A DNA stretch of 64,000 bases, taken from the NCBI GenBank assembly GCA_964622775.1, contig CAZUSO010000001.1, positions 62,001 to 126,000 on the forward strand, in the 5' to 3' direction. Of this stretch, positions 16,858-25,986 are shown one piece after another (position 1 is the stretch's first letter; each line of letters starts with the position of its first letter). Source of the DNA: CAZUSO01 sp964622775. GTDB lineage: Bacteria > Bacteroidota > Bacteroidia > Chitinophagales > Chitinophagaceae. A model generated the notes under the pieces. That model searched no databases. It had not been told where the DNA came from and was given only the letters and a program-made list of their open reading frames with translations. Both the position numbers and the translations under genes were made by a program.

Positions 16858-17171
16858 TGCGAGGGAATGGGGGAGAATGATAAAAACTACGACATCAAGA
16901 CTAAAATTAAAATCATGTAGCGTGGCGAGATGATTTTAATGAAGAGGAGCAATCTTCAAAGCTATATGAAGGATTAGCCACCAGTCACCATAACCGCAAT
17001 CGGAGATTTCTATACACAGAAATTCTGATCAAATTACCATTTCGTCGTTGTTAGTGGTTTTCACCACCAACAACAAAATGAGTAAGCAGGATTGTTTTGT
17101 GTGTTTACTTTTGTGTAAATGAATGAAGACGTTTCCCTGTAGATTTCGCAGATTTCTTCATCCGGGTATTA
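16858..17171. other. Gene-free spacer with two hairpins before parS/mnmG
   Basis: I see no gene here. ATTAAAATCAT (16906-16916) and ATGATTTTAAT (16930-16940) form a perfect 11-bp stem with a 13-base loop. A second near-perfect stem lies at 17047-17074 (GTTGTTAGTGGT / ACCACCAACAAC, one mismatch, 4-base loop). Neither has a clear T-run, so they are not obvious terminators. The parS-like site and mnmG promoter follow. Confidence 0.55.
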
Positions 17172-17187
17172 CGTTCCACGTGGAACA
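17172..17187. other. parS-like centromere site (ParB binding), copy 1
   Basis: CGTTCCACGTGGAACA contains the perfect 14-bp palindrome GTTCCACGTGGAAC. Chromosomal parS sites follow TGTTTCACGTGAAACA or the TGTTCCACGTGGAACA variant. It lies 69 bases before the mnmG start. A second site 460 bases away strengthens the call. ParA/ParB genes are not in the window. Confidence 0.75.
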
Positions 17188-17228
17188 TTGCAAATGTCGT
17201 TTTTTAAATAACCTTCCTGAAATGGTCG

Positions 17229-17236
17229 TATCTTTG
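17229..17236 (+). promoter_or_regulatory. -7 promoter element (TATCTTTG) of mnmG
   Basis: Exact TAnnTTTG match 20 bases before the mnmG start codon. The -33 position holds only a T-run. Confidence 0.5.
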
Positions 17237-17255
17237 CTCCCCTTAATTAGAAAAT

Positions 17256-19142
17256 ATGTTTCCTGAATATGATGTGATTGTTGTGGGCGCAGGGCATGCC
17301 GGCTGTGAAGCTGCAGCCGCAGCCGCTAATATGGGCAGTAAGGTATTGCTTATAACCATGAATATGCAAACAATTGCCCAGATGAGCTGTAATCCTGCCA
17401 TGGGTGGAATTGGTAAAGGGCAGATTGTTCGGGAAATTGATGCATTGGGAGGATATAGCGGTATTGTATCCGATAATAGCATGATCCAGTTCCGGATGCT
17501 GAATAAGTCCAAAGGCCCGGCTATGTGGAGCCCTCGAACCCAAAACGACCGGATGCTGTTTGCACTGAAATGGAGGGAAATGCTGGAACAAACGCCGAAT
17601 CTCGATTTTTGGCAGGATATGGTAAAAGAATTGATTGTTTCACGTGGAACAATTCAGGGCGTCATCACCGGAATGGGGCAGGAGATTCGTGCAAAAGCGG
17701 TTGTGCTCACCAATGGCACCTTTCTGAATGGGGTGATCCATGTTGGTGAAAAACAATTTGGAGGCGGGCGCATGGGGGAAAAGGGCGCTACCGGCATTAC
17801 GGAACAATTAGTAACCCTGGGATTTGAGAGCAATCGTCTGAAAACCGGAACGCCCCCCAGAATTGACGGCCGCAGCCTGGATTATGCCAAAATGGAAATT
17901 CAGGATGGAGACGAAAACGTAACCGGATTCTCCTTCTTAGATAATACCCTCCCGGAAAGAGACACTGAAACCCAAAAGATTAAGCAAAGAAACTGCTGGA
18001 TAACCTATACTTCGCCACAGGTGCACGAAGCGCTGAAAACCGGATTCGACCGGTCGCCCATGTATCAGGGACGCATTCAGGGAACCGGTCCAAGATATTG
18101 CCCAAGCATAGAAGATAAGATCAACCGTTTCGCCGACAAAGACCGCCATCAGTTATTTGTAGAGCCGGAAGGCTGGAATACCGTGGAGATCTATGTAAAC
18201 GGATTCAGCACGTCGCTTCCCGAGGAAGTACAGTATAATGCCCTTAGAATGGTGCCGGGATTTGAAAATTGTAAATTTTTCCGGCCGGGATATGCTATAG
18301 AATACGATTATTTTCCGCCTACTCAGCTACAATATACCTTAGAAACTAAATTAGTCAGGAACCTTTTCTTTGCAGGACAGATCAACGGTACTACAGGTTA
18401 TGAGGAAGCCGCCTGCCAGGGGCTTATCGCGGGCATTAATGCCCATCAGAATGTACGTGACCTGGCGCCTTTTGTGTTGAAAAGAAGCGATGCCTATATC
18501 GGCGTGCTGATCGATGACCTTATTAATAAGGGTACGGAAGAACCTTACCGCATGTTTACCAGCCGCGCGGAATTCAGAACTCTGCTGCGGCAGGATAATG
18601 CCGACCTGAGACTTACGGGACTCAGCTACCGGCTAAACTTAGCCGATGATATTAGGATGGAAAAGGTCAGCAGGAAGCTGGAGGATATTGATGCTATCGC
18701 GGACATACTTGATAATACGATAATCATGCCTGCCGCAATTAATCCGTATTTTGAAAAATCCGGGCAATCACTGCTAAAGGAAAAATATAAAGCGCATAAA
18801 CTCCTGTTGCGTCCGGAACTTTCATTAAAAACCCTTTGTGAGCAATTGCCTGAGCTCCGTCAATCCCTATCGGCATTTTCTCCCGAAGCTCTGGAGCAGA
18901 CGGAAATTCAGGCAAAATACCAGGTTTATGTTGATAAGGAAAAAGAACTTGCCGGAAGAATGCATACCCTTGAAGACCAGCTTATTCCTGACTCTTTCAA
19001 CTATGAAAAGATATCGGCGCTCAGTACGGAAGCTCGTCAGAAGCTGAATAAAATACGTCCGCACACACTGGGACAGGCCAGCCGGATATCCGGGGTTAAT
19101 CCCAGTGATATACAGGTATTAATGGTTTATATGGGCAGGTGA
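17256..19142 (+). CDS. mnmG: tRNA uridine-5-carboxymethylaminomethyl(34) synthesis enzyme MnmG (GidA)
   Basis: With MnmE it modifies the wobble uridine of certain tRNAs, using FAD, NADH and methylene-tetrahydrofolate. The 628 residues are the normal length. The FAD-binding VVGAGHAGCEAAAAAANMG is at the N-terminus, followed by MSCNPAMGGIGKGQIVREIDALGG, GTFLNGVIHVG, the CPSIEDKI block, and LFFAGQINGTTGYEEAACQGLIAG near the middle. The C-terminal helical domain is complete. The coding sequence itself contains a parS-like site at 17636. mnmG is one of the genes most often found beside bacterial oriC. Confidence 0.97.
   Translation: MFPEYDVIVVGAGHAGCEAAAAAANMGSKVLLITMNMQTIAQMSCNPAMGGIGKGQIVREIDALGGYSGIVSDNSMIQFRMLNKSKGPAMWSPRTQNDRMLFALKWREMLEQTPNLDFWQDMVKELIVSRGTIQGVITGMGQEIRAKAVVLTNGTFLNGVIHVGEKQFGGGRMGEKGATGITEQLVTLGFESNRLKTGTPPRIDGRSLDYAKMEIQDGDENVTGFSFLDNTLPERDTETQKIKQRNCWITYTSPQVHEALKTGFDRSPMYQGRIQGTGPRYCPSIEDKINRFADKDRHQLFVEPEGWNTVEIYVNGFSTSLPEEVQYNALRMVPGFENCKFFRPGYAIEYDYFPPTQLQYTLETKLVRNLFFAGQINGTTGYEEAACQGLIAGINAHQNVRDLAPFVLKRSDAYIGVLIDDLINKGTEEPYRMFTSRAEFRTLLRQDNADLRLTGLSYRLNLADDIRMEKVSRKLEDIDAIADILDNTIIMPAAINPYFEKSGQSLLKEKYKAHKLLLRPELSLKTLCEQLPELRQSLSAFSPEALEQTEIQAKYQVYVDKEKELAGRMHTLEDQLIPDSFNYEKISALSTEARQKLNKIRPHTLGQASRISGVNPSDIQVLMVYMGR
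17636..17651. other. parS-like centromere site, copy 2, inside mnmG
   Basis: TGTTTCACGTGGAACA differs by one base from the classic parS consensus TGTTTCACGTGAAACA. It encodes part of the VSRGT stretch of MnmG, so the amino-acid sequence accommodates it. parS sites within genes near the origin are common. Confidence 0.75.
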
Positions 19143-19279
19143 GCATTTCCTATTTCCTGCGTAGCGCTTTTTTGTTGAAAAGCTTCGCCAGGCGCTTAAC
19201 ACACAAAAAGTTAAGCAATATTAACCGGCATTCCCCTGTATTTTTATTATCTTAGCATCTTTTATTTTGATTATTTCAT

Positions 19280-21145
19280 GTGAAAAAGACAGGCCGCCAT
19301 ATCCTTCAGACAAAAACCCAGTTCAATATATTGAGGCATTTTATGCTAATGCTCTGCCTATTGGCATTATTTTCTCTAAAAATTTATGCCCAGCAACCTT
19401 CCCGCATCGGGCAGGCGCGTACTTTAATGGAAAATCAGGACTATGAAAAAGCGCTCCCGCTCTATAAATCGCTTTATGATGAAGCCCCGTTTGATAAAAA
19501 CCTCTATTCCGAATATTTACAGGCATTGCTGAAGGCGGAAAAATTTAATGATGCGGATTCATTGGTTCAATATATGCAGAATATACGGCGGGAAGACCTT
19601 TCCCTGTTGGTTGATTTGGGCTGGGTATATGAATTATCCGGCAACCGGAAGCAAGCGGAGCTACAGTACAATAGGGCCGTAGAAAGCGCCGGAGATGAGT
19701 ATAGTGGTCGTATGCTGGCCGCTGCCTTTTCGGGGATTCGTAAAGAAAATTATGCGGTTAAGGTTTATGAGCATGTCCGGAAAGAAACGGGAAATCCGCA
19801 GCTCTTTGCCACTGAACTGGCTACGCTCTATGGTGCACAGGGCGATGTGAAAAATGCATTGTCCGCATTGATGAATATAATGGAATTGCGTCCACAGGCC
19901 ATGACCGACATTAAAGCTTCATTGCTGAAACTGGCCGAAGCAGACCCCGAACAAAAAGATGCCGTACAAAAGGAAATCACGAAACGGCTCCGGAAGGATC
20001 CGGATAATGCGGTCTGGAATGAATTACAAAACTGGTTGTTTACGCAATACGGCGAATATGACAAGGCACTGGAGCAGGTGATTGCCTTAGATAAACGGAG
20101 CAAAGAGCAGGGAGGCCGGGTTTTTGCTTATGCTAATATGGCGGCGAAGGATGGTCAGTATGAACTGGCGGAACAGGCTTATGATTATGTGCTTTCAAAA
20201 GGTAATGACAATCCGCTTTATCAAAAGGCGTTATTTGAAAGCATTAACCTGCAAACAAAACAGCTTCAGGTGCGTATGCCTGTTGACCAAAAACTCCTAC
20301 ATACAACACTGGAAAAATACGACCTGCTTTTCCACGCTTTTCCAGAGTACAAAACGCAACAGGTACGCAGGGATTATGCCATGATTCTGGCCCGTTATGC
20401 GCATTTTGTGGATAGCGCTATCCTTGTCCTGAATGAGCTGATTGAGGATCAAAGACTTCCTAAAGAGTTGATTGCCAATTCAAAATTGGATTTGGGCGAT
20501 TATTATATCCTGAATCAGAAGATTTGGGAAGCCTCCCTGGTGTATGCTCAGGTGGATAAGCTGTTTAAGCAGGATGCTTTGGGAGAAGAAGCCCGTTTTC
20601 GTAATGCCCGCTTAGCTTATTACCGGGGAGATTTCCAATGGGCCCAATCGCAACTGTCGGTATTGAAATCTTCCACCACAGAACTCATTGCTAATGATGC
20701 GTTGTATCTTTCCGTCCTAATCACGGAAAATACTCCGCCTGACAGTAATATTACGCCCTTATTGCAATTCGCTCACGCAGATCTGCTGCTTTTTCAATAC
20801 AAAACGCAGGAAGCCGATGCCCTGTTAGACAGCATTGCCAAAGCCTTTCCCGAAAACCCGCTACAGGATGATATCTTAATATTGAGAGCCAAAACCGCTA
20901 CGCAGGAAGGTCATTATCAGAATGCCATCGGCTTCCTGGAATCCGTTTTAAGCCAGTATGGAGATGATGTTCTGGGTGATGATGCGGCTTTTCAGTTAGC
21001 TGTAATATATGAGAAATATATTAATGATAAATCGCGCGCTTTGGAATATTATGAGAAGCTTATCTCCGATTATCCGGGCAGTACTTATATTCAGCAGGCA
21101 AGAGCTGCGTATCAACGTCTGGAGCAGGGGCAAAAACCATCCTGA
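19280..21145 (+). CDS. Exported tetratricopeptide-repeat protein
   Basis: A 621-residue protein with a Sec-type signal (hydrophobic FMLMLCLLALFSLKIYAQ after a basic leader) followed by TPR units along its whole length. Examples lie near RTLMENQDYEKALPLYKSLY, LGWVYELSGNRKQAELQYN and, at the C-terminus, NDKSRALEYYEKLISDYPGS. The start is GTG at 19280; an ATG 63 bases later would leave a signal peptide without basic residues. TPR proteins act as scaffolds in the periplasm or outer membrane, and no enzyme domain is seen. Partner and function are unknown. The DUF3108 gene follows 60 bases later on the same strand. Confidence 0.8.
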   Translation: MKKTGRHILQTKTQFNILRHFMLMLCLLALFSLKIYAQQPSRIGQARTLMENQDYEKALPLYKSLYDEAPFDKNLYSEYLQALLKAEKFNDADSLVQYMQNIRREDLSLLVDLGWVYELSGNRKQAELQYNRAVESAGDEYSGRMLAAAFSGIRKENYAVKVYEHVRKETGNPQLFATELATLYGAQGDVKNALSALMNIMELRPQAMTDIKASLLKLAEADPEQKDAVQKEITKRLRKDPDNAVWNELQNWLFTQYGEYDKALEQVIALDKRSKEQGGRVFAYANMAAKDGQYELAEQAYDYVLSKGNDNPLYQKALFESINLQTKQLQVRMPVDQKLLHTTLEKYDLLFHAFPEYKTQQVRRDYAMILARYAHFVDSAILVLNELIEDQRLPKELIANSKLDLGDYYILNQKIWEASLVYAQVDKLFKQDALGEEARFRNARLAYYRGDFQWAQSQLSVLKSSTTELIANDALYLSVLITENTPPDSNITPLLQFAHADLLLFQYKTQEADALLDSIAKAFPENPLQDDILILRAKTATQEGHYQNAIGFLESVLSQYGDDVLGDDAAFQLAVIYEKYINDKSRALEYYEKLISDYPGSTYIQQARAAYQRLEQGQKPS

Positions 21146-21205
21146 GTGACCGGGCACGTTGGTGGAGCGATTAAAATAATAATGCAGCAATAAACGCAGG
21201 TAATA

Positions 21206-22003
21206 ATGAGCCATTTATATAAATTAATATTTATTGTGTTTTTGTTTTTGTCACACGGAACAAATGCACAGCAATTTTGTGGCATAAAAAATAAATGCAT
21301 CAATAATGGAGAGCAACTGAATTATACGGTTTATTATAATTTAAGTGCACTTTGGGTTTCCGCCGGAGCCGTCCGTTTTACAACCACATTGACCACACTT
21401 AATAATCTGCCCGTTTATCATATTGTCGGGTCAGGCGCTACTTTCAAATCTTATGACTGGATTTTCAAGGTGCGCGACCGGTATGAAACCTATATAGACA
21501 CGGCAAGCCTGCTCCCTTTACGGTTTATCCGGGATGTCAGCGAGGGCGGATACAAGTTTACCAATAATGTGCAATTCGACCGGAGCGGCAATACTGCTTA
21601 TTCCGATAATAAGCGGTTCCGGGTACCGGCTTGCGTGCAGGACGTACTGTCCACCATTTATTACGCCCGGAATATTGACTATAATCAATATCAGCCTGGG
21701 GCTAAGATTCCCTTCTCCATGTTTTTAGATAACGAGGTTTATGAACTGTATATCCGCTATCTGGGCAGGGAAAAGATTGTGACTAAATACGGCACCTTCC
21801 ATGCTATAAAAATTGCTCCCCTGCTGATTAAAGGAACGATTTTCGAAGGAGGAGAAGACATGCGGGTCTGGGTCAGCGATGATGATAATCATATCCCGTT
21901 ACGCATAGACAGCCCCATTTTAGTAGGAAGTGTCAAGGTAGATATGATGGGTTATAAAAACCTGAAATTTCCGCTGAGGTCATTGATTAAGAAAAAGAAA
22001 TAG
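21206..22003 (+). CDS. DUF3108 domain-containing exported protein
   Basis: The 265 residues begin with a signal peptide (YKLIFIVFLFLSHGTNAQ). The DUF3108 pattern follows: a GEQLNYTVYYNLSALWVSAG opening, beta-strand-rich middle with KSYDWIFKVRDRYETYID, and the closing MRVWVSDDDNHIPLRIDSPILVGSVKVDM. The family is a periplasmic or outer-membrane-associated beta-rich protein of unknown function, common in Bacteroidota and Proteobacteria. It probably shares a transcript with the TPR protein upstream. The KKKK tail is complete. Confidence 0.85.
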   Translation: MSHLYKLIFIVFLFLSHGTNAQQFCGIKNKCINNGEQLNYTVYYNLSALWVSAGAVRFTTTLTTLNNLPVYHIVGSGATFKSYDWIFKVRDRYETYIDTASLLPLRFIRDVSEGGYKFTNNVQFDRSGNTAYSDNKRFRVPACVQDVLSTIYYARNIDYNQYQPGAKIPFSMFLDNEVYELYIRYLGREKIVTKYGTFHAIKIAPLLIKGTIFEGGEDMRVWVSDDDNHIPLRIDSPILVGSVKVDMMGYKNLKFPLRSLIKKKK

Positions 22004-22059
22004 ACCCTACCGTTAAGGCAAAAACCAAAACACATGATAATCAAATAGACAGGGTTTTT

Positions 22060-22100
22060 CCCGTTTTTTCTGTTGGAGCTTTCACCAATAACAAAACGGG
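22060..22100. terminator. Imperfect inverted repeat between convergent genes, possible two-way terminator
   Basis: CCCGTTTT (22060-22067) pairs with AAAACGGG (22093-22100), and an inner TTGG/CCAA extends the stem imperfectly. It lies between the convergent DUF3108 and aminotransferase genes, where a bidirectional terminator would be expected. The rest of the spacer shows nothing. Confidence 0.4.
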
Positions 22101-22217
22101 AATCGGTAGCCTTATACTTTGCGCAGGACATTTTGAGTATTTATTTTTCTGCAAATGCAAAACAGAGGAAGCGTCAGGATTTTTGTACGCAGCATTTTCC
22201 GGTCTGCATCATAGCAA

Positions 22218-23423
22218 TCAGCTTCCCTGTAAGGCATATTCAATAGCGCTGTTCAATGTCCGGCAGGCGGCACGGATATCGTCATTGCCGATAATCAATG
22301 GCGGCACGATGCGGATACAATCCGGGGCGAATAAAAACCAGTCGGTAAATACGCGATGCTCCTGATCTGTAGTCATGCAATAATGAATGACACGCAATAC
22401 CGTTTCATAAGAATCCAAAGCCACGGCAAACATCAGTCCTGCATTGCGCACAGCTTTGATGCCGGGATGCGTCAGCAGCTCCCGGAAAAGTTGTGCCTTG
22501 GCAGCAACTCTGCCCGTCATGCCTTCTTCTAATAATGCCGAGAGAGCCGCCATGCCGGCCGCACAGCTTACCGGATGCCCGCCGAAAGTGGTAATATGCC
22601 CCAGAACGGGATCTTTTGCCAGCGTGGCCATCTCGTTCCTTCCGGAGATAAGTGCGCCTAAAGGCATTCCGCCTCCTAATGCTTTGCCCAGCAATAATAT
22701 GTCGGGAACGATATCGAATTGTTCAAAAGCCCAGAGCGTTCCGGTTCTTCCAAATCCGGTCTGAATTTCATCCAGTACCAATAAGGCGCCGCATTCGTCA
22801 CAGCGTTTCCGGAGTGCCTGCATCCAGCGTTTTTCAGGAATCAGCACGCCGGCTTCGGCCTGTACCGGCTCTAAGATAATGGCTGCAGTTTGAGTGGTGA
22901 TATGTTCCAGACTACCGAAATCGTTGTGCTGAATATGCCGGATTCCGGGCAGTAGCGGGCGATAAGCCTGCCGCCAGTATTCATCGCCCAGCAAGCTCAG
23001 CGCACCCTGAGTGGAACCATGATAGCTGTTATGACAGGCGATGATTTCAGTCCTGCCGCTAAGGCGTTTGGCCAGCTTCATCGCGCCCTCTACCGCTTCC
23101 GCACCAGAGTTGGTAAAATACACACAATCTAAGGATGCAGGCAAATGACGGCAAAGCATTTGAGCATACCGCACCTGCGGACTTTGCACGACCTCGCCAT
23201 ACACCATAACATGCAGGAACAGGCGGCTTTGGTGTTCAATTGCTTCCACAACCCCGGGATGACAGTGACCTACATTACAAACACTGATGCCTCCGATCAG
23301 GTCAATATACTGATGACCGGCGTCATCGTAAAGTGTAGCGCCGGATGCTTTTACAATCGGCAGTAGCAACGGGGATTCAGAGGTTGGCGCCAGGTATTGC
23401 TGAAAAAGTTTTCGTTCGTTCAT
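22218..23423 (-). CDS. Class III PLP-dependent aminotransferase (acetylornithine/ornithine aminotransferase type)
   Basis: About 401 residues of a fold-type I aminotransferase. The sequence shows DDAGHQYIDLIGGISVCNVGHCHP, the glycine-rich YFTNSGAEAVEGAMKLAK, EPVQAEAGV, LVLDEIQTGFGRTGTLWAFEQ, and the PLP lysine in LLGKALGGGMPLGAL. This pattern fits acetylornithine aminotransferases and relatives; the true amino donor and acceptor are not clear, and no other arginine gene is near. The start at 23421-23423 gives MNERKLFQQYLAP, normal for the family. It follows the nucleotidyltransferase gene by 10 bases, implying one transcript. Confidence 0.88.
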   Translation of the reverse strand: MNERKLFQQYLAPTSESPLLLPIVKASGATLYDDAGHQYIDLIGGISVCNVGHCHPGVVEAIEHQSRLFLHVMVYGEVVQSPQVRYAQMLCRHLPASLDCVYFTNSGAEAVEGAMKLAKRLSGRTEIIACHNSYHGSTQGALSLLGDEYWRQAYRPLLPGIRHIQHNDFGSLEHITTQTAAIILEPVQAEAGVLIPEKRWMQALRKRCDECGALLVLDEIQTGFGRTGTLWAFEQFDIVPDILLLGKALGGGMPLGALISGRNEMATLAKDPVLGHITTFGGHPVSCAAGMAALSALLEEGMTGRVAAKAQLFRELLTHPGIKAVRNAGLMFAVALDSYETVLRVIHYCMTTDQEHRVFTDWFLFAPDCIRIVPPLIIGNDDIRAACRTLNSAIEYALQGS

Positions 23424-23433
23424 AGAAATAAAA

Positions 23434-24156
23434 TTAAGAAAATAATTGTGCCGCTTTTTCAAGGCTCTCCGGCCTGCCTACATCCACCAGCAGGTCTCCG
23501 GTATGGTCGTATCCTGTAACTTTCTGAAATCCTGCCAGATCTAAGTATAAATCAACTAAGGAAAATTTGCCTTGTAGCCGGATGTGCCGGAAAATTTCCT
23601 GATGTAACACCTGGATTCCGCTGAATGCAAAAGGAAATAAAGCCTTTTCAGAAGTTGAGGGCACCAGACGCTCTGCTCCTGTCCGGAAATTTTTCCAGCC
23701 GGAAAGCTGCATTTCTTCATCAAACAAAAACCGCCGGGAAGAATCCCGCTGCATTATGGCAAGGGTTGCCATAGACCGGCTCTGGGTGTGATTACGGATC
23801 AGTTGCTGTAGATCAATATTACTCAGGATGTCCACATTCATCACTAAAAACGCCGGATCGTTTTCCAGGAATGGCCGGGCTTTCAGCAGGCCGCCGCCGG
23901 TTTCCAATACCGTCTCGCGCTCGTCGGAAATTTCAAACCGCGAACCGAAGCCGTCATTTTTCTGTAGGGTTTCTATGATTTGTCCGGCAAAATGATGCAC
24001 GTTCACTACAATGTCAAACACCCCGATGCGTTGGAGGTTGCGGATATTTATCTCAAGAAGGCTGCGCCCGTTTACCGATGCTAATGCTTTGGGATGATGG
24101 TCGGTAAAGGGCTTTAGCCGGGTGCCTAAGCCCGCCGCTAATAAAAATGCTTTCAT
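23434..24156 (-). CDS. Nucleotidyltransferase of the NDP-sugar pyrophosphorylase type (MurU-like)
   Basis: The 240-residue product begins MKAFLLAAGLGTRLKPFTDHHPKALASVNG, the signature of sugar-1-phosphate nucleotidyltransferases. It continues with LETGGGLLKARPFL and VMNVDILSNIDL, where the aspartate binds magnesium. The short length and the LETGGG block resemble MurU, the uridylyltransferase for N-acetylmuramate-1-phosphate in cell-wall recycling; the AmgK kinase partner is not next to it. The ATG at 24154-24156 is chosen because it begins the nucleotide-binding strand. Substrate assignment is tentative. Confidence 0.82.
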   Translation of the reverse strand: MKAFLLAAGLGTRLKPFTDHHPKALASVNGRSLLEINIRNLQRIGVFDIVVNVHHFAGQIIETLQKNDGFGSRFEISDERETVLETGGGLLKARPFLENDPAFLVMNVDILSNIDLQQLIRNHTQSRSMATLAIMQRDSSRRFLFDEEMQLSGWKNFRTGAERLVPSTSEKALFPFAFSGIQVLHQEIFRHIRLQGKFSLVDLYLDLAGFQKVTGYDHTGDLLVDVGRPESLEKAAQLFS

Positions 24157-24245
24157 TTTATGGTGTTTTGGAGACAAAATAACTTACAGGGCTTGAAAAA
24201 ATTTTAACCACATTGATTGGAGTACACAAAGATGTTGCATAGAAT

Positions 24246-24380
24246 TAGCGTGAAAAATTATTAGCAGGAAGAAAAACAAGTATTTTCATCAAAGATGAAA
24301 ATACTTGTATCCCACCTCTATTCCATAAAAAACTATCCCGAATACCCGGAATATTTGTTGTTACCCGGAACTTATTTTGA
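24246..24380 (+). repeat. Palindromic dispersed repeat, copy 1 (upstream of ABC ATPase gene)
   Basis: A gene-free element that recurs about 970 bases downstream. Shared words are TTAGCRTGAAAAATTATTARC, the hairpin, and GGAACTTATTTTGA at the far end. In this copy the hairpin is a perfect 14-bp stem (24277-24290 with 24294-24307, arm CAAGTATTTTCATC) with an AAA loop. No coding sense or T-run terminator is visible. Confidence 0.7.
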
Positions 24381-24432
24381 CCGTTTTATGCATGGTGTCT
24401 GCTATAAAGAAAGATTGCGTATTTAAAATGGT

Positions 24433-24440
24433 TATTTTTG
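24433..24440 (+). promoter_or_regulatory. -7 promoter element (TATTTTTG) of the ABC ATPase gene
   Basis: Exact TAnnTTTG match 29 bases before the start codon, outside the neighbouring repeat. Confidence 0.45.
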
Positions 24441-24469
24441 TCAAAATTAGCGAAAAGCCCTTGTAAAAT

Positions 24470-25162
24470 ATGCAGGCAATTATCAGTCTTAAGGATATTA
24501 AAAAAAACTACTACTTAGGGAAGGAGGCCGTTACCGTATTAAAAGGCATTAACCTGGAAATTGCGAAGAATGAATATGTGGCGCTGATGGGACCTTCCGG
24601 TTCGGGAAAATCCACCCTGATGAATATCCTGGGTTGCCTCGATACGCCAACTGCCGGGCAGTATATTCTGAATGGAAAAGATGTAAGCCGGATGGCTGAT
24701 GATGATTTGGCACAGGTGCGGAACGAGGAAATCGGCTTTGTATTTCAGCAATTCAATTTGCTGCCCCGGCTGAGCGCTTTGGAAAATGTAGCCGTACCGT
24801 TGATTTATGGCGGCGTTTCAAAAAAAGACCGGCTTAACCGCGCATCGGAAATGCTGATAAAAGTGGGTTTGGGCGACCGGGGGCATCACAAGCCGAACGA
24901 GCTTTCCGGTGGACAATGCCAGCGGGTGGCGATTGCCCGCGCCCTGATCAATAACCCTTCTTTAATTCTCGCAGATGAACCGACCGGGAATCTGGATACG
25001 AAAACCTCGATAGAGATAATGGATTTGTTTGAGGATATTCAGTCTTCAGGAAATACCGTGATCCTGGTAACGCATGAAGAAGATATTGCAGCACATGCGC
25101 ATCGCATTGTGAGAATCCGCGATGGAGTGGTGGAAGGATCGGGTAATAGCAAAATAAGATAA
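24470..25162 (+). CDS. ABC transporter ATP-binding protein of the LolD/MacB family
   Basis: The 230 residues form one ABC ATPase domain: Walker A GPSGSGKST near residue 41, Q-loop in FQQFNLLPRLSALENV, signature LSGGQCQRVAIARAL and Walker B LILADEPTGNLDTKT. The PTGNLD and QFNLLPRL phrases are those of the LolD/MacB/FtsE group, which powers lipoprotein release or efflux through FtsX-like permeases. No permease gene is adjacent. The gene stands alone between two copies of a palindromic repeat. Family assignment is firm, partner unknown. Confidence 0.9.
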   Translation: MQAIISLKDIKKNYYLGKEAVTVLKGINLEIAKNEYVALMGPSGSGKSTLMNILGCLDTPTAGQYILNGKDVSRMADDDLAQVRNEEIGFVFQQFNLLPRLSALENVAVPLIYGGVSKKDRLNRASEMLIKVGLGDRGHHKPNELSGGQCQRVAIARALINNPSLILADEPTGNLDTKTSIEIMDLFEDIQSSGNTVILVTHEEDIAAHAHRIVRIRDGVVEGSGNSKIR

Positions 25163-25215
25163 ACAAAAAATATAACTATATTTGCTACTGTTATTCAGCG
25201 TAAATATATAGCTTT

Positions 25216-25374
25216 AGCATGAAAAATTATTAACAGGAAAAGAAACATAGTATTTTCATCTTTGATGAAAATTGTTGTCTCCCTTTTTCTGCATTCTAAA
25301 AAATTATTACGAGTACCCGGTCCAAGTTCCCGAAAACCTGAGAGGGGTGTGATGAATAAAGGAACTTATTTTGA
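25216..25374 (+). repeat. Palindromic dispersed repeat, copy 2 (downstream of ABC ATPase gene)
   Basis: Same order of shared words as copy 1, in the same orientation. The central hairpin arm here is ATTTTCATC (25252-25260 with 25264-25272), 9 bp perfect, with loop TTT where copy 1 has AAA. The copy is about 25 bases longer than copy 1 because of an insertion before the terminal GGAACTTATTTTGA. The coding sequence between the copies is intact. Confidence 0.7.
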
Positions 25375-25403
25375 AAGTGTACTAAACCCAAAAATTCTTC
25401 TTT

Positions 25404-25964
25404 ATGGCATTCAGAGTATATACCAAAACCGGCGATAAAGGCACAACCGGCCTGATTGGCGGCACCCGTGTCGGGAAAGACCATATTCGCATTGAAGCCT
25501 ATGGCACGGTGGATGAATTGAATTCGCAAATCGGATTCATGAACGACCTGCTACAGGACGATGAAATTCAACAGTGGGTTCCAGAGGTTCAGGATCGCTT
25601 ATTCACCATCGGATCTTCTTTGGCTACAGACCCCAATAAGGATACCAGGATGAAATTGCCCGACCTGCAGGAAAGTGATATCAAATGGCTGGAGTCTAAG
25701 ATTGATTATATGGATGATCAGTTGCCGGCAATGAAGTCTTTTATTCTTCCGGGAGGGCATGTTGCGGCCAGCGCAGCCCATATTGCCCGATGTGTTTGCC
25801 GCCGTGCAGAGCGCATTGGCGTACACATGCGCAATAACGATGAATTCATTGTCGATATGGTGCTCATTTATCTCAACCGGCTATCCGACTTTCTTTTTGT
25901 GCTGTCCCGTTACATCATCCATAAAAACGGCGCATCAGAAATACCCTGGAAAGCAAGAGTGTAA
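25404..25964 (+). CDS. ATP:cob(I)alamin adenosyltransferase, PduO type
   Basis: It adenosylates reduced cobalamin to make coenzyme B12. The 186 residues begin with the ATP-binding block YTKTGDKGTTGLIGGTRVGK, followed by IEAYGTVDELNSQIG. They end with the active-site helices ARCVCRRAERIGVHM and VLIYLNRLSDFLFVLSRY, a full match to the PduO family. No other B12 gene is nearby. The start codon lies 30 bases after the end of the repeat. Confidence 0.93.
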   Translation: MAFRVYTKTGDKGTTGLIGGTRVGKDHIRIEAYGTVDELNSQIGFMNDLLQDDEIQQWVPEVQDRLFTIGSSLATDPNKDTRMKLPDLQESDIKWLESKIDYMDDQLPAMKSFILPGGHVAASAAHIARCVCRRAERIGVHMRNNDEFIVDMVLIYLNRLSDFLFVLSRYIIHKNGASEIPWKARV

Positions 25965-25986
25965 ATGCTGCGGGTATTTTGAAAGA

